In this document: positions 8,972 through 19,160 of the stretch, piece after piece | Layout of the letters: the number at the start of each line of letters is the position of its first letter | Position numbering within the stretch: position 1 is the stretch's first letter | Source of the DNA: Gilliamella sp. App4-10 | Lineage (GTDB): Bacteria; Pseudomonadota; Gammaproteobacteria; Enterobacterales; Orbaceae | Direction of reading: 5' to 3' | Assembly: GCF_001690495.1 (NCBI RefSeq) | Contig: NZ_LZGS01000035.1 | Location: forward strand, 372,001-436,000 | DNA: 64,000 nucleotides | Made by a program: the position numbers and the translations under genes | Notes under the pieces: model-generated | What the model was told of the DNA's origin: nothing | Database searches by the model: none | The model's input: the letters and a program-made list of their open reading frames with translations, nothing else

Positions 8972-10318
8972 ATGCTGGATAAAATTCTTATTGCGAATCG
9001 TGGAGAAATAGCTCTACGTATCTTACGAGCATGTAAAGAACTTGGAATTAAAACTGTCGCTGTTCATTCTTCGGCAGATAAAGACTTAAAGCATGTATTA
9101 CTTGCTGACGAAACGGTCTGTATTGGTCCCGCAGCCTCAGTAAAAAGTTACCTTAATGTTCCAGCATTAATTTCGGCTGCAGAAGTAACTGGCGCAGTGG
9201 CTATTCATCCTGGATATGGCTTTTTATCTGAAAATGCAGACTTTGCTGAGCAAGTTGAGCGGTCTGGCTTTATTTTTATTGGGCCCAAACCTGATACTAT
9301 TCGCCTAATGGGTGATAAAGTATCAGCAATTCACGCCATGAAAAATGCAGGAGTCCCTTGTGTACCTGGTTCAGATGGTCCTTTAAGTAGTGATATTGAA
9401 CTCAATAAACAAATCGCTAAGCAAATTGGCTATCCAGTTATCATTAAAGCCTCTGGCGGCGGTGGCGGACGAGGTATGCGTATTGTTCGGGAAGAAAAGG
9501 ATCTTGAACAATCCATCAAAATGACCAAATTGGAAGCCAAAACAGCTTTCAATAATGATATGGTTTACATGGAAAAATTCCTTGAGAACCCACGTCATAT
9601 CGAAATTCAAGTACTTTCTGATGGTCAGGGCCATGCTGTTTATTTAGGTGAACGAGATTGCTCAATGCAAAGACGTCATCAAAAAGTGGTGGAAGAAGCA
9701 CCAGCACTTGGCATCACACCTAAAATGCGTAAATTCATTGGTGAGCGTTGCGTTAATGCATGTATTGAGATCGGTTATCGTGGTGCAGGTACCTTCGAAT
9801 TCTTATTTGAAAATGGCGAGTTTTATTTTATTGAAATGAATACCCGTATTCAAGTAGAGCATCCTGTTACTGAAATGATAACCGGTGTTGACCTAATAAG
9901 AGAACAAATATTAATCGCCGCAGGCGAACCACTCTCAATTAAACAAAGCGATATTGAAATCAAAGGTCATGCAATTGAATGCAGAATTAATGCTGAAGAT
10001 CCGAAAAAATTTATGCCATCACCAGGGAAAATTACCCGCTTTCATGCGCCAGGTGGCTTTGGCATTCGTTGGGAATCACATATTTATGCTGGTTATACTG
10101 TCCCGCCTTACTATGACTCAATGATTGGTAAATTAATTGCTTATGGTGAAACACGCGAAGTTGCCATTGCCCGTATGAAAAATGCATTAGCAGAGCTAGT
10201 GATTGATGGAATCAAAACCAATATTGATCTTCATATTGAAATTATGAATGATGAAGGCTTCCAAAAAGGCGGTACCAACATTCATTATTTAGAAAAGAAA
10301 TTAGGCATTTATGAGTAA
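8972..10318 (+). CDS. accC: Biotin carboxylase subunit of acetyl-CoA carboxylase
   Basis: 448 residues (E. coli 449). It uses ATP and bicarbonate to carboxylate the biotin on Acc[18 protein letters not shown] is the conserved N-terminus, so the ATG at 8972 is chosen over an upstream in-frame ATG at 8876 that lies inside accB. The ATP-grasp glycine-rich loop [11 protein letters not shown] is near residue 160, and [11 protein letters not shown] near 288 holds catalytic residues. It is cotranscribed with accB and ends at a strong terminator. Confidence 0.97.
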   Translation: MLDKILIANRGEIALRILRACKELGIKTVAVHSSADKDLKHVLLADETVCIGPAASVKSYLNVPALISAAEVTGAVAIHPGYGFLSENADFAEQVERSGFIFIGPKPDTIRLMGDKVSAIHAMKNAGVPCVPGSDGPLSSDIELNKQIAKQIGYPVIIKASGGGGGRGMRIVREEKDLEQSIKMTKLEAKTAFNNDMVYMEKFLENPRHIEIQVLSDGQGHAVYLGERDCSMQRRHQKVVEEAPALGITPKMRKFIGERCVNACIEIGYRGAGTFEFLFENGEFYFIEMNTRIQVEHPVTEMITGVDLIREQILIAAGEPLSIKQSDIEIKGHAIECRINAEDPKKFMPSPGKITRFHAPGGFGIRWESHIYAGYTVPPYYDSMIGKLIAYGETREVAIARMKNALAELVIDGIKTNIDLHIEIMNDEGFQKGGTNIHYLEKKLGIYE

Positions 10319-10321
10319 CAA

Positions 10322-10357
10322 AATAATCCCTATCTATTAGGGATTATTGCTTTATTT
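10322..10357 (+). terminator. Terminator of accBC
   Basis: AATAATCCCTA (10322-10332) and TAGGGATTATT (10338-10348) form a perfect 11-bp stem with loop TCTAT, followed by GCTTTATTT. Confidence 0.75.
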
Positions 10358-10386
10358 AAGTATCAATAAGGTTTGGGTAGAAATAA

Positions 10387-11025
10387 ATGAAAAATTGGAA
10401 AAGTAGCGCCGAAGAAATTTTAACCATAGGACCAGTTGTTCCGGTTATTATTATTGAACGGATTGAAGATGCTGTACCACTAGCCAAAGCTCTAATTGCT
10501 GGTGGAGTAAAAGTACTGGAAGTGACGTTACGGACAGCTTGCGCAATTGACGCAATAAAGAAAATCATCAAAGAAGTTCCTGAAGCTGTGGTTGGTGCAG
10601 GAACAGTGACAACTGTTGAACAACTAAAACAAGTCACCGAAGCTGGCGTTGAATTTGTCATCACTCCTGGTATTACTGACGCTATTTTAAAAGCGGCGGT
10701 TGAAGGTCCTATCCCTGTTATTCCTGGTATTGCAACTATTTCTGAACTATTAACAGCACAAGAATATGGTCTAACAGCATTAAAATTCTTCCCAGCTGAA
10801 ATCAATGGTGGCGTTGCAGCATTAAAAGCTTTTGCTGGTCCTTGTGGATATATGAAGTTCTGTCCAACTGGGGGAGTAAACCCGAAAAACTATCGCGATT
10901 ACCTTGCGCTTGATAATGTACTTTGCGTCGGTGGCACTTGGTTTATACCTACTGATGCCATTGCAAAAGGGGATTTTGCTAAAATTACGGAAATGGCAAA
11001 ACAAGCCGTTGCTGGTGCACAATAA
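10387..11025 (+). CDS. eda: KDPG/KHG aldolase (Entner-Doudoroff)
   Basis: 212 residues (E. coli 213). It cleaves 2-keto-3-deoxy-6-phosphogluconate to pyruvate and glyceraldehyde-3-phosphate, and also acts on 2-keto-4-hydroxyglutarate. The Schiff-base lysine is Lys133 in A-L-K-F-F-P-A-E; Glu45 in L-E-V-T-L-R-T is the general acid/base. G-A-G-T-V and C-P-T-G-G-V form the phosphate-binding parts. No edd or other sugar-acid gene is adjacent, so the gene is a single unit between two hairpins. Confidence 0.95.
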   Translation: MKNWKSSAEEILTIGPVVPVIIIERIEDAVPLAKALIAGGVKVLEVTLRTACAIDAIKKIIKEVPEAVVGAGTVTTVEQLKQVTEAGVEFVITPGITDAILKAAVEGPIPVIPGIATISELLTAQEYGLTALKFFPAEINGGVAALKAFAGPCGYMKFCPTGGVNPKNYRDYLALDNVLCVGGTWFIPTDAIAKGDFAKITEMAKQAVAGAQ

Positions 11026-11036
11026 CTGCTATTATT

Positions 11037-11057
11037 CCGCCGATATAATATCGGCGG
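11037..11057. terminator. GC-rich hairpin after eda
   Basis: CCGCCGATA (11037-11045) and TATCGGCGG (11049-11057) with a TAA loop. It lies between the convergent eda and yadH ends. It lacks a clear T-run, so terminator activity is probable but not certain. Confidence 0.5.
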
Positions 11058-11081
11058 TTAACCACGCGTTGTCGATGCTTC

Positions 11082-11855
11082 TTAACTTCTTAACCCTCGC
11101 CCACTTTCAATAAGTCGCCATGCAATTACATATAGTACGGTAACAAACAAAATCAGCATTGAAAACGTTATCCATAACGGCACGTCTGTCACGCCCAAAA
11201 ATCCATAACGAAAACCGTTAATCATATAAACGATTGGATTAATTTTTGAAATCCACTGCCAAAAGGCTGGTAACATAGTAATAGAATAGAAAATACCACC
11301 AAGATAAGTTAATGGCGTTAATACAAATGTTGGAATAATGCTTATATCATCAAATGTCTTGGCAAATACCGCATTTAATAAGCCAGCTAATGAAAACAGA
11401 ATTGAAGTCAATAGTAATGTACAAACAACAAATAACCAAGAATGTACTTCATAACGAACAAAAAATAGTGATACGATAGTCACTAAAATACCGGTTAAAA
11501 TACCACGCATCACGCCACCACCAACATACCCAAAAATAAGAATATGCGTTGGTACAGGTGCTACCAATAATTCTTCAATGTTATGTTGAAATTTAGCGCT
11601 AAAAAAGGATGAACAAACATTGGTATAAGAATTGGTAATGACTGACATCATGATTAATCCCGGCACAATAAATGCCATATAGCTAAATCCCCCCATGTCA
11701 CCAACACGAGAGCCAATTAAATTACCAAAGATGATAAAATAAAGAGACATTGTAATAACGGGCGGAATTAGCGTTTGAACCCAAATTCTTAAAAATCGTG
11801 TCACTTCTTTACGCCAAATACTTTTTAAGGCAATCCAATATAAATTATTCATCAA
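11082..11855 (-). CDS. yadH: ABC-2 type exporter permease YadH
   Basis: 257 residues (E. coli YadH 256) with six membrane helices and the ABC-2 layout: a cytoplasmic start, a large hydrophobic core and the T-P-L-T-Y-L-G-G-I-F-Y-S loop. The substrate is unknown; ABC-2 exporters move polysaccharides, lipids or drugs. Its start overlaps the yadG stop by 4 bp (ATGA type), so the two are translationally coupled. Confidence 0.9.
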   Translation of the reverse strand: MMNNLYWIALKSIWRKEVTRFLRIWVQTLIPPVITMSLYFIIFGNLIGSRVGDMGGFSYMAFIVPGLIMMSVITNSYTNVCSSFFSAKFQHNIEELLVAPVPTHILIFGYVGGGVMRGILTGILVTIVSLFFVRYEVHSWLFVVCTLLLTSILFSLAGLLNAVFAKTFDDISIIPTFVLTPLTYLGGIFYSITMLPAFWQWISKINPIVYMINGFRYGFLGVTDVPLWITFSMLILFVTVLYVIAWRLIESGRGLRS

Positions 11856-12790
11856 ATATCACCTTTCTGTTTGGTATCATTGTGCAATAGATCAACAAAT
11901 AACTCTTCTAACCGATTTGCTTTATTTCGTACGCTAATCACTTTAATACTTTGTTGATTTAGTTGTTCAAATAATTGGTTTAACCCATGTTGCTTATCTA
12001 CTTTGACTTCTAACATTCCTGCTTCAACATCAGAATAATTGTAGCCTTGTAATTTAATAGGCTCAGATGTGGGGACATAATCAATAACAATTGTTTCAGA
12101 TTGGCTTTTGGCCAATAGCTCACGCATTGAGGAGTTCGCAATCAATTGACCTCTCTGAATAATACCGATATTTCGACATAGCATTTCAGCTTCTTCTAAA
12201 TAATGGGTGGTTAAAATAATTGTGATACCTTGCCGATTGATTTCACGTAAAAAATCCCACATAGAACGGCGTAATTCAATATCAACACCTGCGGTTGGTT
12301 CATCAAGAATCAATAGTTTAGGCTCATGCACAAGCGCTCTGGCTATCATTAATCGCCTTTTCATGCCACCGGATAACATGGTAGCTCGACTGTGGCGTTT
12401 GTCCCATAAATCTAAAATTCGTAAATACTTTTCAGCGCGCTCTAATGCTAATTTTCGGGGCAAGCCATAATAACCACCTTGATTAGTAACTATTTGTAGT
12501 ACTTCTTCAAATTGATTAAAATTAAATTCTTGCGGTACAAGCCCTAATTGTCTTTTGGCATTGACAACATCTTTATCTAAATCATAACCAAAAATTTTAA
12601 CTTGTCCCGCTGTTTTGGTGACTAATGAGCTAATAATGCCTATAGTTGTTGACTTTCCAGCACCATTTGGTCCCAGCAAGGCATAAAAATCACCAGCTTG
12701 CACAGTTAAATCGATACCTTTTAATGCTTCTATACCATTTTTATAAATTTTTTTGAGTGATATTAGCTCAAGTGCAGGAATTGATGGCAT
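11852..12790 (-). CDS. yadG: ABC exporter ATPase YadG
   Basis: 312 residues (E. coli YadG 308). Walker A G-P-N-G-A-G-K-S-T is near residue 41, signature L-S-G-G-M-K-R-R near 140, Walker B L-L-I-L-D-E-P-T-A-G near 160, and the H-loop in T-T-H-Y-L-E-E-A. A C-terminal extension of about 80 residues is normal for this subfamily. It powers the YadH permease. Confidence 0.92.
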   Translation of the reverse strand: MPSIPALELISLKKIYKNGIEALKGIDLTVQAGDFYALLGPNGAGKSTTIGIISSLVTKTAGQVKIFGYDLDKDVVNAKRQLGLVPQEFNFNQFEEVLQIVTNQGGYYGLPRKLALERAEKYLRILDLWDKRHSRATMLSGGMKRRLMIARALVHEPKLLILDEPTAGVDIELRRSMWDFLREINRQGITIILTTHYLEEAEMLCRNIGIIQRGQLIANSSMRELLAKSQSETIVIDYVPTSEPIKLQGYNYSDVEAGMLEVKVDKQHGLNQLFEQLNQQSIKVISVRNKANRLEELFVDLLHNDTKQKGDI

Positions 12791-12949
12791 GAATATATCC
12801 TAAGTGAATCAATTACTATTTGAATAATATGATATCATGTTAAATCAATTGACAATAAAATCAATCAATGTAAAGGTCTTTTTAATTTTATTTATATCAA
12901 TGCGAATAAATTATCATTGTAAGATCATAGCGCATATTATTATTGGTTG

Positions 12950-12988
12950 GGCACAAACAGTGTAGTTTTAATTTTCAAGCTGTGTGCC
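12950..12988 (+). promoter_or_regulatory. Bulged hairpin in the mog leader
   Basis: GGCACA-AA-CAG (12950-12960) pairs with CTG-TGTGCC (12980-12988), leaving a two-base bulge and a 19-nt loop. It ends 24 nt before the mog start. It is too small for a molybdenum-cofactor riboswitch; a role is unproven. Confidence 0.3.
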
Positions 12989-13012
12989 TTTATCGTTGAA
13001 GGAATAAGTAGC

Positions 13013-13591
13013 ATGTTTAAAATTGGGTTAGTTTCAGTATCAGATAGAGCTTCAAGTGGCATTTACCAAGATGAAGGAATTCCATCATTAGTTTCATGGT
13101 TACAAACTGCATTGAAAACACCTTTTGTAAGCGAAAATCGTGTTATTCCTGATGAACAAGCTATTATTGAACAAACATTATGTGAGCTTGTTGATAATCT
13201 ACATTGCCATTTAATTTTAACCACCGGAGGTACTGGTCCTGCAATTAGAGACGTAACACCTGATGCGACACTCGCCATCGCTGATCGGGTGATGCCTGGA
13301 TATGGAGAGCAAATGCGTCAAATCAGCTTACATTTTTTACCAACAGCGATTTTATCAAGGCAAGTTGGTGTTATTCGCAAAAAATGTTTAATCATAAACC
13401 TACCAGGCAGGCCAAAATCAATAAAAGAAACCCTTGAGGGGGTTAAAGATAACCAAGGCAATGTCATTGTTAGTGGCATTTTTGCTAGCATCCCCTATTG
13501 TATACAACTATTAGAAGGACCTTACATTGAAACCCATGAACAAGTTATAAAGTCTTTTCGCCCTAAGGATGCAATTAAATCAAAACTTTAA
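13013..13591 (+). CDS. mog: Molybdopterin adenylyltransferase Mog
   Basis: 192 residues (E. coli 195). It adenylylates molybdopterin before MoeA inserts molybdate. T-T-G-G-T-G-P-A-I-R-D-V-T-P-D-A-T (about 70-86) is the substrate-binding loop and N-L-P-G-R-P-K-S the second signature. The start MFKIGLVSVSDRASSG has GAAGGAA before it, so this ATG is preferred to one at 12947. No moe or moa gene is adjacent. Confidence 0.93.
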   Translation: MFKIGLVSVSDRASSGIYQDEGIPSLVSWLQTALKTPFVSENRVIPDEQAIIEQTLCELVDNLHCHLILTTGGTGPAIRDVTPDATLAIADRVMPGYGEQMRQISLHFLPTAILSRQVGVIRKKCLIINLPGRPKSIKETLEGVKDNQGNVIVSGIFASIPYCIQLLEGPYIETHEQVIKSFRPKDAIKSKL

Positions 13592-13705
13592 TTTTATGCA
13601 AATTTAACGCATAATTATGTATTTAATAATTGCTACTAATGCTATTTAAAATAGCTGGAGTTATTTTGGTTTGAATAATAAGTAAAATTTATTATAAGTT
13701 TTATA

Positions 13706-13717
13706 AATACATGTATT
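13706..13717. promoter_or_regulatory. Candidate ArgR site upstream of argR
   Basis: AATACATGTATT is a 12-bp perfect palindrome 57 bp before the argR ATG. It resembles ARG-box halves (AT-rich, centre-symmetric), and argR is autoregulated in E. coli. A second half-box at standard spacing is not obvious. Confidence 0.35.
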
Positions 13718-13773
13718 ATGTATTAGCAATTTATTAGCAGTAAACAGTAACAAATTAAAAGCCAAGGAACATT

Positions 13774-14232
13774 ATGAAACAAGCTAATCTCACCAAAATG
13801 TTTAAAGAGATGCTTCGTCAAGAGAAGTTTAGTTCGCAAGTAGAAATCGTACAAGCGCTACAAGAACAAGGATTTGATAACATCAATCAATCTAAAGTTT
13901 CACGCATGCTAACAAAATTTGGTGCAGTAAGAACCCGCAATGCAAAATCCGAAATGGTCTATTGTTTACCTGCAGAAATAAGTGTGCCCACAACGAGTAG
14001 TCCATTAAAAAATTTAGTGATTGATATTGATTTCAATAGTTCAATGGTGGTGATAAGAACCAGCCCTGGTGCCGCTCAACTCATTGCTCGATTACTTGAC
14101 TCAATTGGTAAATCAGAAGGCATTTTAGGTTCAATTGCGGGCGATGACACTATATTTAGTACACCTACTAAAGAATATACAGTAAAAAAATTATATCAAA
14201 CCATTATTGAATTGTTTGAACGTGAGTTATAG
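13774..14232 (+). CDS. argR: Arginine repressor ArgR
   Basis: 152 residues (E. coli 156). A hexameric arginine-dependent regulator of arginine genes and an accessory protein for Xer recombination. An N-terminal winged helix has [15 protein letters not shown] (about 46-60). The C-terminal oligomerisation and arginine-binding domain contains T-S-P-G-A-A-Q and G-S-I-A-G-D-D-T-I (about 120-128), with the Asp pair that contacts arginine. CCAAGGAA precedes the start. Confidence 0.96.
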   Translation: MKQANLTKMFKEMLRQEKFSSQVEIVQALQEQGFDNINQSKVSRMLTKFGAVRTRNAKSEMVYCLPAEISVPTTSSPLKNLVIDIDFNSSMVVIRTSPGAAQLIARLLDSIGKSEGILGSIAGDDTIFSTPTKEYTVKKLYQTIIELFEREL

Positions 14233-14319
14233 GTTTTTCCATTTCGCCCTATTGCAAGCAAATAATTTTAATATTTAAACTATTGACACAATTAATAAAA
14301 TCGTTAATCCTATATAACG

Positions 14320-14515
14320 CTGATTTCGTAACTGAAGTTGCAAAAACGAAGAGGCGCATTACTCAGGTAAATCATTGTAGGGACTGGAACCACGAATAAA
14401 TGATCGAGGGGATGTAATGCCGAGGTTTGATTGCCAATCCAGAAGCGATCAAATCGACTGCAAGGGCTGAATCCCTTGGGTTGTCACCTTAACAGGTGGA
14501 GCGCTTCATGGTCTG
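14320..14515 (+). promoter_or_regulatory. Lysine riboswitch (L box) upstream of lysC
   Basis: The conserved lysine-aptamer blocks occur in order: AAGAGGCGCATT, AGGTAAATCATTG, GGGGATGTAATGCCGAGG, GGGCTGAATCCCTTGGGTTGTCACC, and GGTGGAGCGCTTC closing against GAAG at the 5' side. The same blocks are found before E. coli lysC. Lysine binding should reduce lysC expression. TATTTTTTAA follows the aptamer at 14516-14525, and the lysC ribosome-binding site GAGGAA is about 60 nt further on. Whether control is at termination or translation cannot be read here. Confidence 0.93.
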
Positions 14516-14589
14516 TATTTTTTAATTGTAAATAGGACACACCCGCTCTAACTCTGTTAAAAATAAAAAATTTTTAATATGAGGAATTT

Positions 14590-15954
14590 ATGGAAACATC
14601 ATTTGTAATTGCTAAATTTGGTGGTACTAGTGTTGCCGATTATCCTTCAATGGTAAATAGTGCCAATATTGTAATAGCTAATCCTAACGTAAAAGTTGTG
14701 GTACTATCGGCATCTGCTGGCGTAACAAATTTACTAGTCGCATTAGCAGAAGGACGTGATGCCGATGTTCGAACTCAACATATTGCCAAAATCCAATCAA
14801 TCCAATACAACATCTTAGAACAATTACCTGAAAATCCCGAACTACGAACTGAAATTGACAAAATCATTGCTAATATAGCCTCTTTGTCTGAAGCCGCAAG
14901 TTTAGCAACATCACCAGCATTAACTGATGAGCTTGTTAGTTACGGCGAAATTATGTCTTCAAAACTGTTTGTCGAGTTATTAAAAGAAAAACAAAAAAAT
15001 GCCATGTGGTTTGATATACGGAAAGTTATGCGCACCGATAATAACTTTGGTAAAGCAACACCTAAAATTGAAGATATTAAACAGCTGTGTTGTGCCCATT
15101 TAAAATCACTAAATAATAGTTGCATCATTGTCACGCAAGGATTTATTGGTTGTGAAAGTTCGGGCAAAACCACTACTTTGGGGCGTGGGGGAAGCGACTA
15201 TACAGCCGCTTTATTAGGTGAAGCATTGAATGCCACTCAAATTGACATTTGGACTGATGTTGCAGGGATTTATACTAACGATCCGCGCATTACCCCTGCG
15301 GCTAAACGCATTGATGAAATATCTTTTGCTGAGGCAACCGAAATGGCAACGTTTGGCGCGAAGGTACTACACCCAGCAACACTAGTCCCAGCTGTACGAA
15401 GTAATATTCCTGTTTTTGTTGGTTCAAGTAAAGCGCCCCAAGATGGGGGAACAATCGTTTACAGCACTAACAGCATTACATCTAAATTACCAGTATTCAG
15501 AGCTTTAGCATTACGCCGCAAACAAACATTGCTAACGCTGACCAGTTTAAATATGCTGCATGCGCAAGGCTTTCTTGCAAATGTGTTTACGATATTAGCC
15601 AAACATAATATTTCGGTTGATTTAGTCACAACATCAGAAGTCAGTATCGCATTAACCATCGATACAACAGGTACTAACACCAACGGTAACAGTTTATTGA
15701 CAAGAGAATTATTTGATGAACTATCAACTGTTTGCCATGTTGATATTGAGGAAGATTTAGCGCTAATTGCTATTATTGGTAATAACCTAACTTCAACTAA
15801 AGGTATCGCCAATGAAGTGTTTGGTGTATTAGATGATTTTATTATTAGACTTTGCTGTTATGGGGCAAGTACTCATAATCTTTGCCTATTAGCAAAAAGC
15901 AATGATGCAGAATCAATTATTAAAATTCTACATAAAACCATTTTTGAACAATAA
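14590..15954 (+). CDS. lysC: Lysine-sensitive aspartokinase III
   Basis: 454 residues (E. coli 449). It phosphorylates aspartate in the first step of lysine, threonine and methionine synthesis. A-K-F-G-G-T-S-V is at residues 8-15, the kinase signature T-L-G-R-G-G-S-D-Y-T-A near 199, and D-V-A-G-I-Y-T-N-D-P-R near 220. The C-terminal tandem ACT domains (about 305-454) are the lysine-binding regulatory part. There is no homoserine dehydrogenase fusion. It is controlled by the lysine riboswitch just upstream. Confidence 0.96.
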   Translation: METSFVIAKFGGTSVADYPSMVNSANIVIANPNVKVVVLSASAGVTNLLVALAEGRDADVRTQHIAKIQSIQYNILEQLPENPELRTEIDKIIANIASLSEAASLATSPALTDELVSYGEIMSSKLFVELLKEKQKNAMWFDIRKVMRTDNNFGKATPKIEDIKQLCCAHLKSLNNSCIIVTQGFIGCESSGKTTTLGRGGSDYTAALLGEALNATQIDIWTDVAGIYTNDPRITPAAKRIDEISFAEATEMATFGAKVLHPATLVPAVRSNIPVFVGSSKAPQDGGTIVYSTNSITSKLPVFRALALRRKQTLLTLTSLNMLHAQGFLANVFTILAKHNISVDLVTTSEVSIALTIDTTGTNTNGNSLLTRELFDELSTVCHVDIEEDLALIAIIGNNLTSTKGIANEVFGVLDDFIIRLCCYGASTHNLCLLAKSNDAESIIKILHKTIFEQ

Positions 15955-15961
15955 TATTAAA

Positions 15962-15982
15962 AAGGGAGATCAGAACTCCCTT
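15962..15982 (+). terminator. Terminator after lysC
   Basis: AAGGGAG (15962-15968) and CTCCCTT (15976-15982), 7-bp stem, 7-nt loop, AT-rich on both sides. Confidence 0.55.
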
Positions 15983-16239
15983 ATTCACTTGAACATATGT
16001 TAATATAAGAAAAAACTGTAAAATAAACTATCATTTACCTTTTACCGATTGTATTCATAAAATTAATCTTTAGACTAAATCATTTATCTACTATTATAAT
16101 AATTATTAATATATTTTGAATATCTTTTATTAATCTTAATTAATCGATTAAAACTATTACATTGAACATCAACTTCTGTTAGATTTTTTAATTAATTTAA
16201 GTAAACTAAAATTAATTTCAATAACAAGGGGAAATTATC

Positions 16240-16485
16240 ATGGGTATTATAAGTTGGATAATTCTAGGATTGATTGCCGGCTGGATTGCCAAGTTTTTTA
16301 TGCCACTAGGAAGTGTAGGTGTCATTAAAACTATTTTATTAGGCATTGCAGGAGCTTTAGTGGGTGGCTATATTAGCACCTTCTTTGGTTGGGGTAGTGT
16401 GACAGGATTTAACTTCCCTAGTTTGTTAATTTCAGTTCTTGGTTCGATTATACTCATTTATATCTATCGCCATATAAAAAAATAA
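16240..16485 (+). CDS. GlsB/YeaQ/YmgE-family small membrane protein
   Basis: 81 residues with three hydrophobic segments and the family pattern G-L-I-A-G-W-I-A-K, then G-I-A-G-A-L-V-G-G-Y-I. The family is annotated as transglycosylase-associated or stress-response membrane proteins; the biochemical role is not known. CAAGGGGAA precedes the ATG. It is a single-gene unit with its own strong terminator. Confidence 0.85.
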   Translation: MGIISWIILGLIAGWIAKFFMPLGSVGVIKTILLGIAGALVGGYISTFFGWGSVTGFNFPSLLISVLGSIILIYIYRHIKK

Positions 16486-16497
16486 ATTATTTTTTTA

Positions 16498-16537
16498 TTA
16501 AATTGGCGGGTTTCTCCCGCCAATTTAACTATTTTTT
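16498..16537 (+). terminator. Strong terminator of the GlsB-family gene
   Basis: TTAAATTGGCGGG (16498-16510) and CCCGCCAATTTAA (16516-16528) form a perfect 13-bp stem with loop TTTCT, followed by CTATTTTTT. Confidence 0.8.
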
Positions 16538-16660
16538 GATTATTATACTCTTAGATATATCACCTTTTTTAGTTCAAAGTTAGTAATAAGTAATTTCGTC
16601 ATATCCAGATTTTTGTTATATTATTTAACAAAATCCATCAATTTTAACCTGTAGATTATA

Positions 16661-18055
16661 ATGTTAAAAATATTCAACACATTAACCCGCGAGAAAGAAA
16701 CATTTCATCCTATTACCCCTAATAAAGTTGGGTTATACGTATGTGGAGTTACCATTTACGACCTTTGCCATATTGGTCACGGGCGTACTTTTGTTGCATT
16801 TGATGTTATCACACGTTATTTACGTTTTTTAGGTTATGATTTAACTTATGTGCGTAATATTACTGATGTTGATGACAAGATCATCAAACGTTCACTCGAA
16901 AATGGTGAAAGTTGTGTTCAACTTACCGATCGAATGCTCCAAGAAATGTATGCAGATTTTGATGCACTTAATATAAAACGACCTGATATAGAACCACGTG
17001 CTACTCATCACATGCCACAAATCATCCAATTAGTGGAAGAATTAATTGCCAAAAATCATGCCTATATTGCCGATAATGGCGATGTGATGTTTTCAGTAGA
17101 CAGTGATCCAAATTATGGTATTTTATCGAGACAAAATTTAGAACAGCTACACGCTGGTGCGCGTGTTGATGTAGTTGATGTTAAACGTAATCCAATGGAT
17201 TTTGTGTTATGGAAAATGTCAAAACCGAATGAACCAAGTTGGGATTCGCCATGGGGTAAAGGTCGCCCAGGTTGGCACATTGAATGTTCGGCGATGAATA
17301 GTTATCAGTTAGGTAATCACTTCGATATTCATGGTGGTGGTTCTGATTTAATGTTTCCACATCATGAAAATGAAATTGCCCAATCAACCTGTGCGCATGA
17401 TGGTCAATATGTCAATTATTGGATGCATTCCGGCATGGTTATGATAGACCAAGAAAAAATGTCAAAATCACTCAATAATTTTTTCACAATTCGCGATGTA
17501 TTAAAACATTATGATGCCGAAACAGTGCGTTACTTTTTACTATCAGGTCATTATCGTAGCCAACTCAATTATAGCGAAGAAAATTTAAAACAAGCGAGAA
17601 TAGCACTAGAGAGACTCTATACAGCCCTACGAGACACTGATCCAACTTATCCACACGTAGTAACGCCTGACAGCAATTATTATCGCCAATTTTGTGATGC
17701 AATGGATGATGACTTTAATACGCCAGAAGCTTATTCAACTCTTTTTGATTTAGCTCGTGAAATTAATAAAGCCAAAGCTGATAATAATATGTCCCTTGCT
17801 AATGAATTAGCTGCTGAATTGCGTTATTTATCCGCTGTACTAGGATTATTAGAACAAGATCCCATTAAATTTTTACAAGGAGATCAGCGAGATGATGTTG
17901 ATGTTGCATTAGTTGAGGCATTAATAAAACAACGCAACGAAGCTAGAGTAAGTAAAAATTGGGCACAGGCCGACGAAGCTCGCGACAAATTAAATGCAAT
18001 GAATATTGTGCTTGAAGATGGTGCGAATGGAACAACATGGCGCAAAAAAAATTAA
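16661..18055 (+). CDS. cysS: Cysteinyl-tRNA synthetase
   Basis: 464 residues (E. coli 461). Class I synthetase: H-I-G-H (residues 38-41) and K-M-S-K-S (about 266-270) are the ATP motifs. Zinc is held by Cys28 in Y-V-C-G-V-T and by C-S-A-M-N and H-H-E-N-E downstream. The C-terminal helical part ends normally. It stands alone, with a bidirectional terminator before the convergent trmJ. Confidence 0.97.
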   Translation: MLKIFNTLTREKETFHPITPNKVGLYVCGVTIYDLCHIGHGRTFVAFDVITRYLRFLGYDLTYVRNITDVDDKIIKRSLENGESCVQLTDRMLQEMYADFDALNIKRPDIEPRATHHMPQIIQLVEELIAKNHAYIADNGDVMFSVDSDPNYGILSRQNLEQLHAGARVDVVDVKRNPMDFVLWKMSKPNEPSWDSPWGKGRPGWHIECSAMNSYQLGNHFDIHGGGSDLMFPHHENEIAQSTCAHDGQYVNYWMHSGMVMIDQEKMSKSLNNFFTIRDVLKHYDAETVRYFLLSGHYRSQLNYSEENLKQARIALERLYTALRDTDPTYPHVVTPDSNYYRQFCDAMDDDFNTPEAYSTLFDLAREINKAKADNNMSLANELAAELRYLSAVLGLLEQDPIKFLQGDQRDDVDVALVEALIKQRNEARVSKNWAQADEARDKLNAMNIVLEDGANGTTWRKKN

Positions 18056-18122
18056 TATTCTCAAAATAAAAATTTTGATGAATAAATAAAATAACACACT
18101 AAGCAGTGTCAATTAGAAAAAT

Positions 18123-18146
18123 AACACCCACAATTCTGTGGGTGTT
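18123..18146. terminator. Bidirectional terminator between cysS and trmJ
   Basis: AACACCCACA (18123-18132) and TGTGGGTGTT (18137-18146), perfect 10-bp stem with loop ATTC. T-rich sequence follows on the + strand, and AT-rich sequence on the other. Confidence 0.7.
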
Positions 18147-18157
18147 TCTATTTGTGA

Positions 18158-18919
18158 TCATCGTAACGTTTTATCAATCGAAGTTAAAATACCACGTAAA
18201 ATATTCAGTTCCTGTTGTTCAATACGTGCGCGAGTAAACAATCGTCGCAAACGCCCCATAATTTGCCCAGGGTGATTGGCATTAATAAAGCCTGTTTTTA
18301 ACAAAGTCTGTTCTAAATGTTGGTAAAAACGCTCTATATCTGCATCAATAGGAAATTCAGTTTCGGACAGATTCGCATTTTTTTGCTCTGATATGTTATT
18401 TTCAATATTTAACATTGACATACGAATTTCATAACACAAAACTTGCACCGACATGGCAAGGTTTAAAGAACTATAATCAGGATTAGCAGGAATGCCAACA
18501 TGATAATGGCACTTTTGCAATTCTTCATTCGTTAAACCAACACGTTCACGCCCAAACACCAAAGCAACTTTGGCATAGGTATTAGTTGCTTCTTGAATAA
18601 TCTTATCACCACATGTTTTTGGGGTTAAGTGTGGCCATTGCAAACTACGAGAGCGGGCACTAGTGCCAATTACTAAAGTACAATCAGCAATGGCGTGTTC
18701 AAGTGACGAAAAAATTTGCGCATTTTTAATAATATCACTCGCACCTGCCGCTAATGAAATCGATTGAGAATCAGGCTTGATGACTGGATTAACTAAACAA
18801 AGATTCGTTAATCCCATAGTTTTCATTGCTCTTGCAGCAGATCCCATATTACCTGTATGAGATGTTTCAACCAAAACAATTTTTACATTATCTAAATAAC
18901 TCACATTATCCTCATTCAT
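18158..18919 (-). CDS. trmJ: tRNA (Cm32/Um32) methyltransferase TrmJ
   Basis: 253 residues (E. coli 246). SPOUT-class enzyme that methylates the 2'-OH of tRNA position 32. [20 protein letters not shown] is at the N-terminus (about 17-36). The knotted cofactor site has [13 protein letters not shown] and S-L-N-L-A-M-S-V-Q. It is more like TrmJ than TrmL by length and by its C-terminal helical extension. Confidence 0.92.
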   Translation of the reverse strand: MNEDNVSYLDNVKIVLVETSHTGNMGSAARAMKTMGLTNLCLVNPVIKPDSQSISLAAGASDIIKNAQIFSSLEHAIADCTLVIGTSARSRSLQWPHLTPKTCGDKIIQEATNTYAKVALVFGRERVGLTNEELQKCHYHVGIPANPDYSSLNLAMSVQVLCYEIRMSMLNIENNISEQKNANLSETEFPIDADIERFYQHLEQTLLKTGFINANHPGQIMGRLRRLFTRARIEQQELNILRGILTSIDKTLR

Positions 18920-19160
18920 TGAAAATATCTTATAACGTAGAATAAACTAAATATTTATTGATACAGTATATAGTAAAATCAGTTTCATCCCCACTGTTAT
19001 GCAATAGCTAATTAATAGAATCTATTTTTAAATTAAATTCACGAAAATGTGATCAATAATAAAATAAATATCTTATTGACGAGAATAAAATAATTTGCCA
19101 ATGTAGTAATAACAACATTTAAAAATGTTAGATTTATCGATAAAAAAGCGGAGGTCAACT

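Noticed and set aside
14283-14318. TTGACA (14283-14288) and TATAAC/TATATA (14311-14318) as the lysC promoter
   Set aside because: The spacer is 22 nt or more, outside the usual range, so the promoter could not be placed with confidence.
17646-17656. DnaA-box-like TTATCCACA inside cysS
   Set aside because: Single site in coding sequence with no cluster or AT-rich unwinding element; not an origin.
19114-19129. Palindrome AACATTTAAAAATGTT upstream of raiA
   Set aside because: Short, AT-only composition except two bases; expected by chance in this genome.
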